NCBI GenBank assembly: GCA_965150505.1
Contig: CBCTVZ010000027.1
Location: forward strand, 1-22,839
Direction: 5' to 3'
Length of the DNA: 22,839 nucleotides
Source of the DNA: JAGZHZ01 sp965150505
GTDB lineage: Bacteria > Bacillota > Clostridia > Lachnospirales > Lachnospiraceae
This document shows positions 1 to 7,454 of this stretch, piece by piece. Within the stretch, counting starts at the first letter, position 1, and each line of letters opens with the position of its first letter. The notes under the pieces are model-generated. The model worked only from the letters and a program-made list of their open reading frames with translations, did not search any database and was not told the origin of the DNA. Both the position numbers and the translations under genes were made by a program.

Positions 1-24
1 ACTAATAGGTCGAAAGCTTAACCA
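1..24 (+). rRNA. 3' end of 23S rRNA (partial)
   Basis: The first bases (ACTAATAGGTCGAAAGCTTAACC) match the well-known 3' terminus of bacterial 23S rRNA, which in Firmicutes reads ACTAAT...GGTCGA..CTTAACC. Only the last two dozen bases lie in the window, and the exact mature end (about 23-26) cannot be fixed from sequence alone. No 5S rRNA follows before the terminator at 114-135. Confidence 0.85.
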
Positions 25-113
25 AAGAGGTTGGTTAAGACGGATGGAGAAGATACAAAGTCAAAAAATAAGAAAGATACAATGATCTGTGTGTAGTTTT
101 GAAGGTATATAAA

Positions 114-150
114 AAGTGACTAGAAATAGTCACTTATGTTTATTTATTTC
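114..150 (+). terminator. rRNA operon terminator
   Basis: A perfect 9-bp stem (114-122 with 127-135) closed by a GAAA tetraloop is followed by a U-rich tail (ATGTTTATTTATTTC). It stands about 90 nt after the 23S end and before the promoter of the next tRNA, so it most likely ends the rRNA operon. The U-tract is interrupted, which makes it less canonical. Confidence 0.65.
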
Positions 151-180
151 AGTTAATTTTAAAATTTAAAACATTTTAAA

Positions 181-209
181 TTGACAGAATGCCATTTTTA
201 TGGTATAAA
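181..209 (+). promoter_or_regulatory. Sigma-A promoter for tRNA-Trp
   Basis: A consensus TTGACA (-35) at 181-186 and TATAAA (-10) at 204-209 are separated by exactly 17 bp. The predicted start near 216 is about 10 nt before the tRNA, so the tRNA is expressed independently of the rRNA operon. Confidence 0.8.
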
Positions 210-224
210 TAAATTAGATATTAA

Positions 225-295
225 AGGGGTTTGGTCAAGTGGTATGACAGAAGTCTCCAAAACTTTTAGTGGGAGTTCGATTCTCTCAACCCCTG
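225..295 (+). tRNA. tRNA-Trp (CCA)
   Basis: The cloverleaf folds completely. The acceptor stem is 225-231 with 288-294, the D stem GTC/GAC, the anticodon stem 250-254 with 262-266, and the T stem GGGAG/CTCTC with a TTCGATT loop. The loop CTCCAAA (255-261) places anticodon CCA at 257-259, reading UGG. The discriminator base is G, as usual for tRNA-Trp. The 3' CCA is not encoded and must be added after transcription. Confidence 0.92.
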
Positions 296-300
296 TTTGA

Positions 301-329
301 AAAGTCTTGCAAATGCAGGACTTTTTTTT
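301..329 (+). terminator. Rho-independent terminator of tRNA-Trp
   Basis: A 10-11 bp near-perfect stem (301-311 with 314-324, one G-U pair) is followed by a run of eight T. It begins five bases after the tRNA, so the transcript is monocistronic. Confidence 0.88.
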
Positions 330-350
330 GTGTTTAAAAATAAATTAGAC

Positions 351-450
351 TTGAAAAAATAAAAAATGTATGATAAATTATAAGTGACATTAAAAATCTT
401 AAAGTGATATCACAAAAGTATAATTCCATATACGATCTTTGTGATATATC
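351..450 (+). promoter_or_regulatory. Probable promoter/operator region of the surface adhesin gene
   Basis: Two -10 candidates lie upstream of the adhesin gene. One is TTGAAA (351-356), 17 bp, TAAATT (374-379). The other is a perfect TATAAT (419-424) with a poor -35. The perfect 10-bp palindrome GTGATATCAC (404-413) lies just upstream of that second -10, between the two boxes, and a related GTGATATATC occurs at 441-450. This layout suggests an operator for an unknown regulator. The rest of 425-630 has no terminator or known riboswitch that I can see. Confidence 0.4.
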
Positions 451-630
451 TCATCAAATTCCCTATTTATTAAATTTATGAAGAGTGTTTTTGCAGACAG
501 AATAATACGAATTTTGTATGTAAAAAAACAAAGCGACAAAAACATTGAAAATGGAAAAAGGAGGGGTGATCAGAGACAGATATTTTTTGAAATAATAAAG
601 TATGATGCAAAAAAAGAAGAAAGGAATACT

Positions 631-3600
631 ATGGAGAAAAACAAACAGGAAAAAAGAAGAATGATCATGAAAAAGCTTGGAATTTTGCTGACGGTTATTT
701 TATTATGTTCCCTCACAGTCTATTCCAAGCAGGAAATTTTTGACCCTTTTATCTGTGATTCAATGAAAGAAAAATCAGCAAAAGCAGCGGAAAAAGAACA
801 GGAAGCACAAAGAAAAACAGAGATAGAAGTAGAAAATGAAAAAAGTATAGAAGAAAAAACACCAGAAAATATGTTGGAAGAAGGAGGAGAAACGGAAAGA
901 AATTTAGAAGAGAGTGAAACAGCACCAGAAACGGAACTAGAAAAAGAAAGTGAGATCGTGTCAGAAACGGAATCCGAAAAAGAGAGCGAGACCGTGTCAG
1001 AAACAGAATCCGAAAAAGAGAGCGAGACCGTGTCAGAAACAGAATCTGAAAAAGAGAGCGAGACCGTGTCAGAAACGGAGTCTGAAAAAGAAAGTGAGAC
1101 AGCGCCAGAAACGGAGTCTGAAAAAGAGAGTGAGACAGCGCCAGAAACGGAATCTGAAAAAGAGAGTGAGACCGAGACGGAAGTTGACTCAGAAAAAGAA
1201 ACTCCTCCTTTTGATGTGATCTTATTGCTAGAAAATGGAAGGGCAAGAGCCGCAGGACAGGCACAGGTGGATACATTTGGTCAGATTGAAATTTTAGGGG
1301 CGCGTACATCGTATAAGCATAATAAAGAGACGTTTCAGACGATTTACTGCCTGAATTATGCGAGAAATGGAGCATATGGAATATATGGTTCGGATCGTAC
1401 TTCCCCTGTTCATTCTTCCATTACCTATGTGCTTGCAAAAGGAATGAAAATGGCAAAAAACAATGAGACGATGGATGCTAAATATAGAGGAAATGATGAT
1501 TTAGAAAGTTACTATATTACGCAGATGGCGCTTCATCTTGTAAATGGTGCAATCGGAGGAGAAGAAGATATTTCTCATCTTTTAGATTCATCAAAAAATC
1601 CAGCAGTATATCAGAAAATTTACGCATTGTATCAGGATGCTATGGCACAGAAAGAACCAATTATCAATCCAGAAGGATATACGAAAGAAGTAACGTGCGA
1701 GATTATTCCGCAGACACAGACAGTATGGATCAAAGATGAAACAAAAGGAGGATTTCGGACAAAAGAAAATTATAAGGTATCCGTCAGCGACCCATCAAGA
1801 GTGATTCAATCAGGATTAAAATTAAAGGACAACCGTGTGGAAGGTCTGTCGATTGTAGAAGCAGGAAAAGATTCCTTTTATCTTCATGCGACACAACATG
1901 CACTAGAGCAGATGAAATCGGAAAAAAACTGGAAGGCAGAGATTTTGTGGTCTGGACAAGTACAGGAAAAAACGGGATATCGTTATGTCCATCTATCGGG
2001 GGAATGGCCTGGAATTACAGAGTATCAAGACTTGATTTTTTTGGAAGATGCACAGCAGTCTGTCTCTTTAGAGGAAAAAGCATCTGCACAGCTCAAGGTG
2101 ATTCCGGAGGAAAAAGGACGCATTGAAGTAATAAAAAAGGACAGCGAGACGAAAAAAGGATTAAAAGGGGCTGTCTATGGGATTTATGAAGAAAAATCGT
2201 GTAAAACACTTGTCATAAAGACGGGTGAGAGTGACGAGACTGGAAAAGCAGTGACAGAAGAATTTCAGATAAAATCAAACGGATCTTATTTTATGAAAGA
2301 AATAAAAGCTCCTCTTTATCACATATTGGATAAAACCGTGACAGAAATTTCAGTGGAAGACTTAAAAAAGGAAAAAATGATTACCTATACAAAAGAAAAT
2401 AAGGCACAAAAAGGAAAAATTGTACTGAAAAAAGAAGATGCACAGCCAGAGGAAAAAAGGGTAGAAGGAACGCTTCAAGGGGCAGTATATCTTATATTTG
2501 CAAAAGAAAAAATTTATAAAACAGATTTAAAGACTGTCGCATATGAAGCGTACAAAAAAGGAGACGATGAAAATTCTAAATCATTTGTCACTTCATTTAC
2601 AACGGACTCAGATGGGAAAGCTGTGACAGAGCCTTTATATTTGGGCGATTATCTGGTTTTTGAAAAAACAGCAAGCGAAGGATATGAAATAGAAGAAAAA
2701 ATTCATGAGGTAAAGGTAACGCCTGAGAACAGTGAACAGACGGTTATTGTAAAAGAGATCGTTTCAAAAGAGAAAAAAATCAGAGGCGATCTGGAACTGA
2801 AAAAAACAGGAAAAAATGGAGAGGATACGGTATATCTGGAAGGGGCAGAGTTTACTGTCACATCAAAGCAAAGTAAAGAAACGGCAGCGGTTTTAGTGAC
2901 CGACAAAAATGGATATGCTACAACAAAAAAAGAGGGAAAAGAAGGAGCTTTGTTATACGGAACGTATATTGTGACAGAGACAAAAGCGCCGGATGGATAT
3001 GAAAAGGCAGAACCATTTGAAATCAAAATTGAGAAATCGGGTCAGATTTATGAATATGAGGTAGAAAATATCCAGAAAAAAGGAAAAATCCAAATAAAAA
3101 AAGTGGATGCAGAGACAAAGAAAACAATCCCTATTTCGGGTGTTTGCTTTCAAATTTTAGACAAAAAGACAGGAAAAGTTGTGATAAAAGATTTAAAGAC
3201 AGATCAAAGTGGGGTGATTCAGGTAGAGGAAATGCTTCCATTTGGAACGTATATTTTGGAAGAAATTACACCGCCAGAGGGATATCAAAAAGGAAAACCT
3301 GTAGAATTTACAATCGACAGCAAAGAGACGATCACTGTGACGTATGAAAATACTCCGCAAAAAGGAAAGATAAAAATAAAAAAGAAAAAGACAGGGAGTA
3401 AAATAGTTTTGTCAGATGTTGTCTTTACGATGATTGCGAAAGAAGATATTGTGACGGGAGACGGCAGTGTTCGATTTAAAAAAGGAGAGATCGTAGATAC
3501 TATTATCACAGATGAAAATGGTATTGGTGTCAGTAAGGAATTATACGCAGGATTGTATGAGATTCAGGAGAAAAAACAGAAGCCAGGATACAGCAGAAAT

Positions 3601-4863
3601 ATAGAAGGAAAAGAAATTCGCATTGAAAAAGATACCGAAAAAGAAATAGAATTGACCATAGAAAATAATCCGACTGCCGTAAGAATAAAAAAAGTGAATG
3701 AAGAGGGGAAAACAGCTTTAGAGGGGGTTATCTTTTTATTTTGGCGAGAAGGAGAAGAAAAAAAGGAAGTTGTGACAGATAAAAATGGAGAAATTTATCT
3801 GGAAGAACTGGTGTCTGGCAGATATTATCTGGAAGAGCAACAGCCAAAAAAAGGCTATCTTTTATCGGAAGAGAGGATTTCTTTTATTGTAGATCAAGAT
3901 GGAAAAATAGAAGGAAGAAGTGAATGGGAATATCAGATATCGAATAAAAAAATGAAGCCAGATATTAAAGTGGCCAAACTTGCAAATAAGACGACCGGCG
4001 TTACATTAGAAGAAGGCAGATATCAAGGAAGAAAGATCAGCGGTACATATACGGCAAATGAGATTGTAGAATATAAAATTTTGATCACAAACAGTGGCAA
4101 TACAGTTGCCAAGGAGATTCAAGTTCGCGACAAGATACAAGAAGAACTGAAAAAGCAGATTGTTCCAGAGAGCGCTGAGTTTATGATCGAGACAGGAAAA
4201 TATCAGACTTCTTTTGGAAGAATGGCAGAGGTCAAAAAGGTATCAAAAACAGAACTTCTAATTGACGAACTGGCAGTAGGGGATAGTCTGGAAGTATGCT
4301 TTAGACTGCGCTTAAAAGAAGATGCCCAAAAGAGTGAAGATTTAGAAAATATTGTATATATAACAGGAAAATATGAGCCGGAGCAGGGCAAGAAAGAAAA
4401 GATTCCAGAAGATGAAGATGACTGGGATTTTGACAAGATCAAAATTGAAAATGTGATTCAAGTAGAGATTATAAAAGTAGATGCAAATACAGACAAACCT
4501 CTTGCAGGAGCGAGACTGGCAGTGCTGAATGAAAAGGGAACGGTACTGGATGAATGGATCAGTGACACAGAAGGTCATCGCATAGAAGGAATGGAGATTC
4601 GCAACGTATATACGTTAAAAGAGCTAGAAGCGCCGTCAGGGTATAAAAAAGCAGACAGTTTTACTTTTACTGTTCTGGATACAGGGGAAGTACAAAGAAT
4701 TGTGATGAAAGATGAACCGGAAGAAATACCGGAGGATCTGCCAAAAGAGACAGTTGTAAAAACGGGAGATGAGACAAAGACAACCTTATATATGACAGGA
4801 ATGTTGGCATCACTTTGTATCGCATCGTTTGTCTTTTTGAAGAAAGGCAGAAAAGGAAAATAA
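631..4863 (+). CDS. Large cell-wall-anchored adhesin with TQXA thioester domain and SpaA/Cna-B repeats
   Basis: A secreted surface protein of 1410 residues from the chosen start. In order it has: a basic n-region and hydrophobic signal segment (about 12-32); a Glu/Ser/Thr-rich region with 12-residue repeats (about 96-191); a TQXA thioester domain with Cys240 (YCLNY) and Gln298 (TQMA), the expected partners of the Cys-Gln thioester; about six SpaA/Cna-B-like beta domains (496-1109), each opening with a Lys-rich strand and ending in an E-x-PxGY-type strand that carries the Glu for an isopeptide bond; a DUF11-like domain (1110-1250); a last SpaA domain (1275-1364); and a tail VVKTGD (1375-1380), one membrane helix and KKGRKGK. 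Such proteins attach covalently to host surfaces. No sortase or pilin partner lies in the window. The frame is open from 478. I chose 631 because AAGGA sits 5-6 nt upstream; 661 and 667 are alternatives. Confidence 0.85.
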   Translation: MEKNKQEKRRMIMKKLGILLTVILLCSLTVYSKQEIFDPFICDSMKEKSAKAAEKEQEAQRKTEIEVENEKSIEEKTPENMLEEGGETERNLEESETAPETELEKESEIVSETESEKESETVSETESEKESETVSETESEKESETVSETESEKESETAPETESEKESETAPETESEKESETETEVDSEKETPPFDVILLLENGRARAAGQAQVDTFGQIEILGARTSYKHNKETFQTIYCLNYARNGAYGIYGSDRTSPVHSSITYVLAKGMKMAKNNETMDAKYRGNDDLESYYITQMALHLVNGAIGGEEDISHLLDSSKNPAVYQKIYALYQDAMAQKEPIINPEGYTKEVTCEIIPQTQTVWIKDETKGGFRTKENYKVSVSDPSRVIQSGLKLKDNRVEGLSIVEAGKDSFYLHATQHALEQMKSEKNWKAEILWSGQVQEKTGYRYVHLSGEWPGITEYQDLIFLEDAQQSVSLEEKASAQLKVIPEEKGRIEVIKKDSETKKGLKGAVYGIYEEKSCKTLVIKTGESDETGKAVTEEFQIKSNGSYFMKEIKAPLYHILDKTVTEISVEDLKKEKMITYTKENKAQKGKIVLKKEDAQPEEKRVEGTLQGAVYLIFAKEKIYKTDLKTVAYEAYKKGDDENSKSFVTSFTTDSDGKAVTEPLYLGDYLVFEKTASEGYEIEEKIHEVKVTPENSEQTVIVKEIVSKEKKIRGDLELKKTGKNGEDTVYLEGAEFTVTSKQSKETAAVLVTDKNGYATTKKEGKEGALLYGTYIVTETKAPDGYEKAEPFEIKIEKSGQIYEYEVENIQKKGKIQIKKVDAETKKTIPISGVCFQILDKKTGKVVIKDLKTDQSGVIQVEEMLPFGTYILEEITPPEGYQKGKPVEFTIDSKETITVTYENTPQKGKIKIKKKKTGSKIVLSDVVFTMIAKEDIVTGDGSVRFKKGEIVDTIITDENGIGVSKELYAGLYEIQEKKQKPGYSRNIEGKEIRIEKDTEKEIELTIENNPTAVRIKKVNEEGKTALEGVIFLFWREGEEKKEVVTDKNGEIYLEELVSGRYYLEEQQPKKGYLLSEERISFIVDQDGKIEGRSEWEYQISNKKMKPDIKVAKLANKTTGVTLEEGRYQGRKISGTYTANEIVEYKILITNSGNTVAKEIQVRDKIQEELKKQIVPESAEFMIETGKYQTSFGRMAEVKKVSKTELLIDELAVGDSLEVCFRLRLKEDAQKSEDLENIVYITGKYEPEQGKKEKIPEDEDDWDFDKIKIENVIQVEIIKVDANTDKPLAGARLAVLNEKGTVLDEWISDTEGHRIEGMEIRNVYTLKELEAPSGYKKADSFTFTVLDTGEVQRIVMKDEPEEIPEDLPKETVVKTGDETKTTLYMTGMLASLCIASFVFLKKGRKGK
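916..1203 (+). repeat. 36-bp tandem repeats in the adhesin gene
   Basis: Seven 36-bp units in phase (916-1167) plus a degenerate eighth encode variants of ETVSETESEKES and ETAPETESEKES. The central three units are nearly identical at the DNA level. The unit is a multiple of three, so copy-number change would alter stalk length without breaking the frame. The region is highly acidic and probably unstructured. Confidence 0.95.
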
Positions 4864-4880
4864 AAAGAAAATGAAACAAG

Positions 4881-4921
4881 AAAGAGCTATACTGTATAAA
4901 TTTTTTCAGCATAGCTCTTTT
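4881..4921. terminator. Bidirectional terminator between the adhesin gene and coaX
   Basis: The arms AAAGAGCTAT (4881-4890) and ATAGCTCTTT (4911-4920) are perfectly complementary. CTG/CAG extends the stem after a one-base mismatch, and the loop is U-rich. It lies between two convergent genes with T-rich sequence on both strands, so it can serve both. Confidence 0.7.
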
Positions 4922-4953
4922 CATAATAAAATGACAAGGAAAACAGAAAAATA

Positions 4954-5730
4954 TTATGAAATGCAAGGTTTATTTTTCTGATAGATCAGCCAAAGGCCTT
5001 TTAAAAGCAGTTCATCGTCGATAATGATTTCCTTGACACAGTGAGGGATGATTGCTTTTGCCAATCCTCCTGTGGCAATGACCGTTGCAGGTTCGCCAAG
5101 CTCTTTTTCAATTCTGTCAATCATTCCGTCGATGCAGGAAGCATTTCCATTTAGAACGCCGCTTTTCATACAGTCGATTGTATTTTTTCCAATGATCTTC
5201 TTTGGAGCATCAAGGCTGATGCGAGGAAGCTGAGAGGTACGGCTAGTGAGTGCATCGAGGGAAATACGGATTCCAGGGATGATCATGCCTCCAATATAAT
5301 TTTGATTTTTGTCTACGACAGATATGGTAGTTGCAGTTCCCATATCAATGATAATCAAAGGCGCTTTATGTTCATGAATGGCAGCAACTGCATTTACAAT
5401 CAGATCGCTTCCTACCTGAGCAGGGTTATCCATCAGAATATTCAATCCATTTTTTACGCCAGGACCGACAATCATAACAGATTTCTCAGTGATTTTTTCA
5501 ACAGATGTGCGGATTAGATTTGTCACAGGCGGAACGACGGAGGAAATGATAGAGCCGTCAATCATAGAAGGACTTAAATTATACATTTCCAGTACATTTT
5601 TAAAACTGATTGCATATTCTAAGACGGTTTTTGTCTGGTCAGTGGAAAGGCGCTCCGTAAATAAAATTTTATTATCTTTGATACAGCCAATTACAATATT
5701 TGTATTTCCAATATCAATAGCGAGAATCAT
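4954..5730 (-). CDS. coaX: Type III pantothenate kinase
   Basis: Phosphorylates pantothenate with ATP, the first committed step of coenzyme A synthesis, in the cytoplasm. The 258-residue length is normal for CoaX. Seen motifs are the N-terminal phosphate-binding DIGNTN, the substrate region NPAQVGSDLI, the central DMGTATT, GGMIIPG, and the C-terminal ATGGLA, all typical of the ASKHA-fold type III enzymes. The start has AAGGAGG (complement of 5736-5742) five bases upstream. It is divergent from coaBC, which performs the next two steps, so one intergenic region carries promoters for both. Type III kinases are generally not feedback-inhibited by CoA. Identification is secure. Confidence 0.96.
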   Translation of the reverse strand: MILAIDIGNTNIVIGCIKDNKILFTERLSTDQTKTVLEYAISFKNVLEMYNLSPSMIDGSIISSVVPPVTNLIRTSVEKITEKSVMIVGPGVKNGLNILMDNPAQVGSDLIVNAVAAIHEHKAPLIIIDMGTATTISVVDKNQNYIGGMIIPGIRISLDALTSRTSQLPRISLDAPKKIIGKNTIDCMKSGVLNGNASCIDGMIDRIEKELGEPATVIATGGLAKAIIPHCVKEIIIDDELLLKGLWLIYQKNKPCIS

Positions 5731-5797
5731 AAGAACCTCCTTAATTTCTGATAAAGGAAAGCACGAGGCATTCCCTATTCGTTATAAGTGCGACGAT

Positions 5798-5826
5798 AGT
5801 ATACCACGAAAAAACAGCGAAAGCAA
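5798..5826 (-). promoter_or_regulatory. Sigma-A promoter of coaX
   Basis: On the minus strand TTGCTT (complement of 5821-5826) and TATACT (complement of 5798-5803) are separated by 17 bp. The predicted start is near 5791, giving a leader of about 60 nt before the coaX start codon. Confidence 0.65.
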
Positions 5827-5883
5827 GGAAGAAACAGGGGGACACAGAGAGAGGGCAGACGAAGGAGAGCGTCAGGATTCCAG

Positions 5884-5912
5884 TTTACGGAAAGATGGAA
5901 ATATGATATGAT
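5884..5912 (+). promoter_or_regulatory. Probable promoter of coaBC operon
   Basis: TTTACG (5884-5889), 17 bp, TATGAT (5907-5912), with a predicted start near 5919 and a short leader holding the GGAGAGGA ribosome binding site at about 5926-5933. The -35 matches consensus at four of six positions. Confidence 0.5.
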
Positions 5913-5939
5913 AAAAAGAAAAATCTGGAGAGGAACAGT

Positions 5940-7157
5940 ATGTTAAAGGGAAAAACGATTGTATTAGGCATCACGGGCAGCATTGCAGCATATAAGATGG
6001 CAAATCTGGCAAGTATGTTAGTAAAGTTGAATGCGGATGTAGAAGTGATCATGACACAGAATGCCACAAATTTTATTCATCCGATTACATTCGAGACATT
6101 GACAAATAAGAAATGTATGGTAGATACTTTTGACCGAAATTTTCAGTTTCAGGTAGAGCATGTCTCACTGGCAAAGAGAGCAGATGTTGTTATGGTAGCC
6201 CCTGCGACAGCAAATGTGATTGCAAAAATGGCGTATGGACTGGCGGATGATATGCTTACAACGACTGTTCTGGCGTGTGAATGTAAAAAGATTGTAGCTC
6301 CGGCAATGAACACAAGGATGTTTCACAATCCGATTGTACAGGATAACTTAAAGAAAATGCAGTCCTATGGAATGGAAGTGATTGCACCAGAAAAAGGAAT
6401 GCTTGCGTGTCGTGATATTGGAGATGGAAAGCTGCCAGATCCAGAAGTTTTACTGGCATATATCTTAAAAGAAGCAGCATTTGAGAAAGATCTGAAAGGA
6501 AAGAAAGTTCTTGTGACAGCAGGACCAACTGTGGAAGCAATCGATCCTGTGCGCTATATCACAAACCATTCAACAGGAAAAATGGGATATGCCATTGCGA
6601 AAAATTGTATGATGCGCGGCGCAGAAGTAACGCTTGTGACAGGACCTACCTCCATTCCAAAACCACATTTCGTGAAAATTATAGAAATCCAAAGCGCAAA
6701 AGAAATGTTTGAAGCAGTAAAAGCGTGTGCAGAGGAACAGGATATCATCATAAAATCAGCAGCGGTTGCAGATTACAGACCGAAAAAGAAAAGCGATGAA
6801 AAAATTAAAAAAAGTGATTCTTCTATGACACTGGAGCTGGAGAAGACTGATGATATTTTAAAATATTTAGGTGAACATAAAAGAAAAGATCAGTTTTTAT
6901 GTGGATTTTCAATGGAAACCGAAAATATGATACAAAATTCCAGAGAAAAGTTAAAAAAGAAAAATGTAGATATGATTGTGGCAAATAATTTAAAACAGGC
7001 AGGAGCAGGTTTTGGAACGGATACGAATATTATCACTTTGATTACGGAAAAACAGACGAAACAGTTAGAGTTGATGACAAAAGAAGAGGCCGCAAAACAG
7101 ATCTTAGATGAAATTTTGAGATGTCAGGAAGAACATAAGAAAGGGAAAAACGAATGA
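5940..7157 (+). CDS. coaBC: Bifunctional phosphopantothenoylcysteine decarboxylase / phosphopantothenate-cysteine ligase
   Basis: Adds cysteine to 4'-phosphopantothenate and decarboxylates the product to 4'-phosphopantetheine. The N-terminal flavoprotein half (about 1-180) has GITGSIAAYK, the catalytic His74 (VEHVSLA), the FMN/substrate motif PAMNTRM and the flap Cys157 in ACRDIGDGKLPD. The C-terminal ligase half (about 185-405) has VTAGPTVEAIDPVRYITNHS, STGKMGYAIA and the lysine-rich substrate region SAAVADYRPK. At 405 residues it is the usual length. The ribosome binding site GGAGAGGA is well placed. Its stop overlaps the next gene's start (ATGA), so the two are translationally coupled. Confidence 0.97.
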   Translation: MLKGKTIVLGITGSIAAYKMANLASMLVKLNADVEVIMTQNATNFIHPITFETLTNKKCMVDTFDRNFQFQVEHVSLAKRADVVMVAPATANVIAKMAYGLADDMLTTTVLACECKKIVAPAMNTRMFHNPIVQDNLKKMQSYGMEVIAPEKGMLACRDIGDGKLPDPEVLLAYILKEAAFEKDLKGKKVLVTAGPTVEAIDPVRYITNHSTGKMGYAIAKNCMMRGAEVTLVTGPTSIPKPHFVKIIEIQSAKEMFEAVKACAEEQDIIIKSAAVADYRPKKKSDEKIKKSDSSMTLELEKTDDILKYLGEHKRKDQFLCGFSMETENMIQNSREKLKKKNVDMIVANNLKQAGAGFGTDTNIITLITEKQTKQLELMTKEEAAKQILDEILRCQEEHKKGKNE

Positions 7158-7384
7158 AAAAGATGTATGAAGCAATATGGGAAATCTTTAATCAATGTTC
7201 GAACAATCAGATGAGAGATATTTTTATTGATGAGATTGAGATCGAAGATACCGATCAATTTGTGCGTGAAAAATTTAAGGGGAAAGATGTGACTTTTGAC
7301 AGAACAGATATGGAAGATGGAACAATCATCTATGATATTGTGACATCTGGCATCCGACAGCGCTACTCTTTCACAGAAATTTGA
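7154..7384 (+). CDS. Small conserved-looking protein of unknown function, coupled to coaBC
   Basis: A 76-residue acidic soluble protein that I do not recognise. It has no signal peptide, membrane segment or cysteine pair beyond a single Cys near residue 15. The start overlaps the coaBC stop by four bases, which is strong positional evidence that it is a real, co-translated gene. The sequence alternates charged and hydrophobic residues and ends in a strand-like stretch (GTIIYDIVTSGIRQRYSF), suggesting a small alpha/beta fold. The next gene starts 70 nt later without a clear terminator between, so co-transcription with the ATPase is likely. Confidence 0.75.
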   Translation: MKKMYEAIWEIFNQCSNNQMRDIFIDEIEIEDTDQFVREKFKGKDVTFDRTDMEDGTIIYDIVTSGIRQRYSFTEI

Positions 7385-7454
7385 GTAGGGATATAAAACG
7401 AAAGCGAATAAGGAAAAGTCTGCATGATGGCAGAATAGAAAGAAAGGAAGAAAG

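Noticed and set aside
24..180. A 5S rRNA gene after 23S
   Set aside because: No 5S-like sequence or fold of about 117 nt fits between the 23S end and the terminator; the stretch is too short and AT-rich.
478..630. Upstream 51-codon extension of the adhesin frame
   Set aside because: No ribosome binding site before 478, and it would place a long polar stretch before the signal peptide; start 631 (or 661/667) is better.
330..630. Riboswitch or T-box upstream of the adhesin gene
   Set aside because: I see no T-box sequence, terminator or known aptamer core; only promoter-like and palindromic motifs.
916..1203. CRISPR-like regular spacing of 36 bp
   Set aside because: The units are directly adjacent with no unique spacers and are translated in frame as 12-residue repeats.
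749..1375. 208-codon minus-strand frame opposite the adhesin repeats
   Set aside because: It is a Ser/Leu/Phe string produced by the complement of the Glu/Ser repeats, with no own start signals and no plausible domain.
5489..5911. 140-codon plus-strand frame spanning the coaX-coaBC intergenic region
   Set aside because: It is antisense to the clear coaX gene and has no domain or ribosome binding site.
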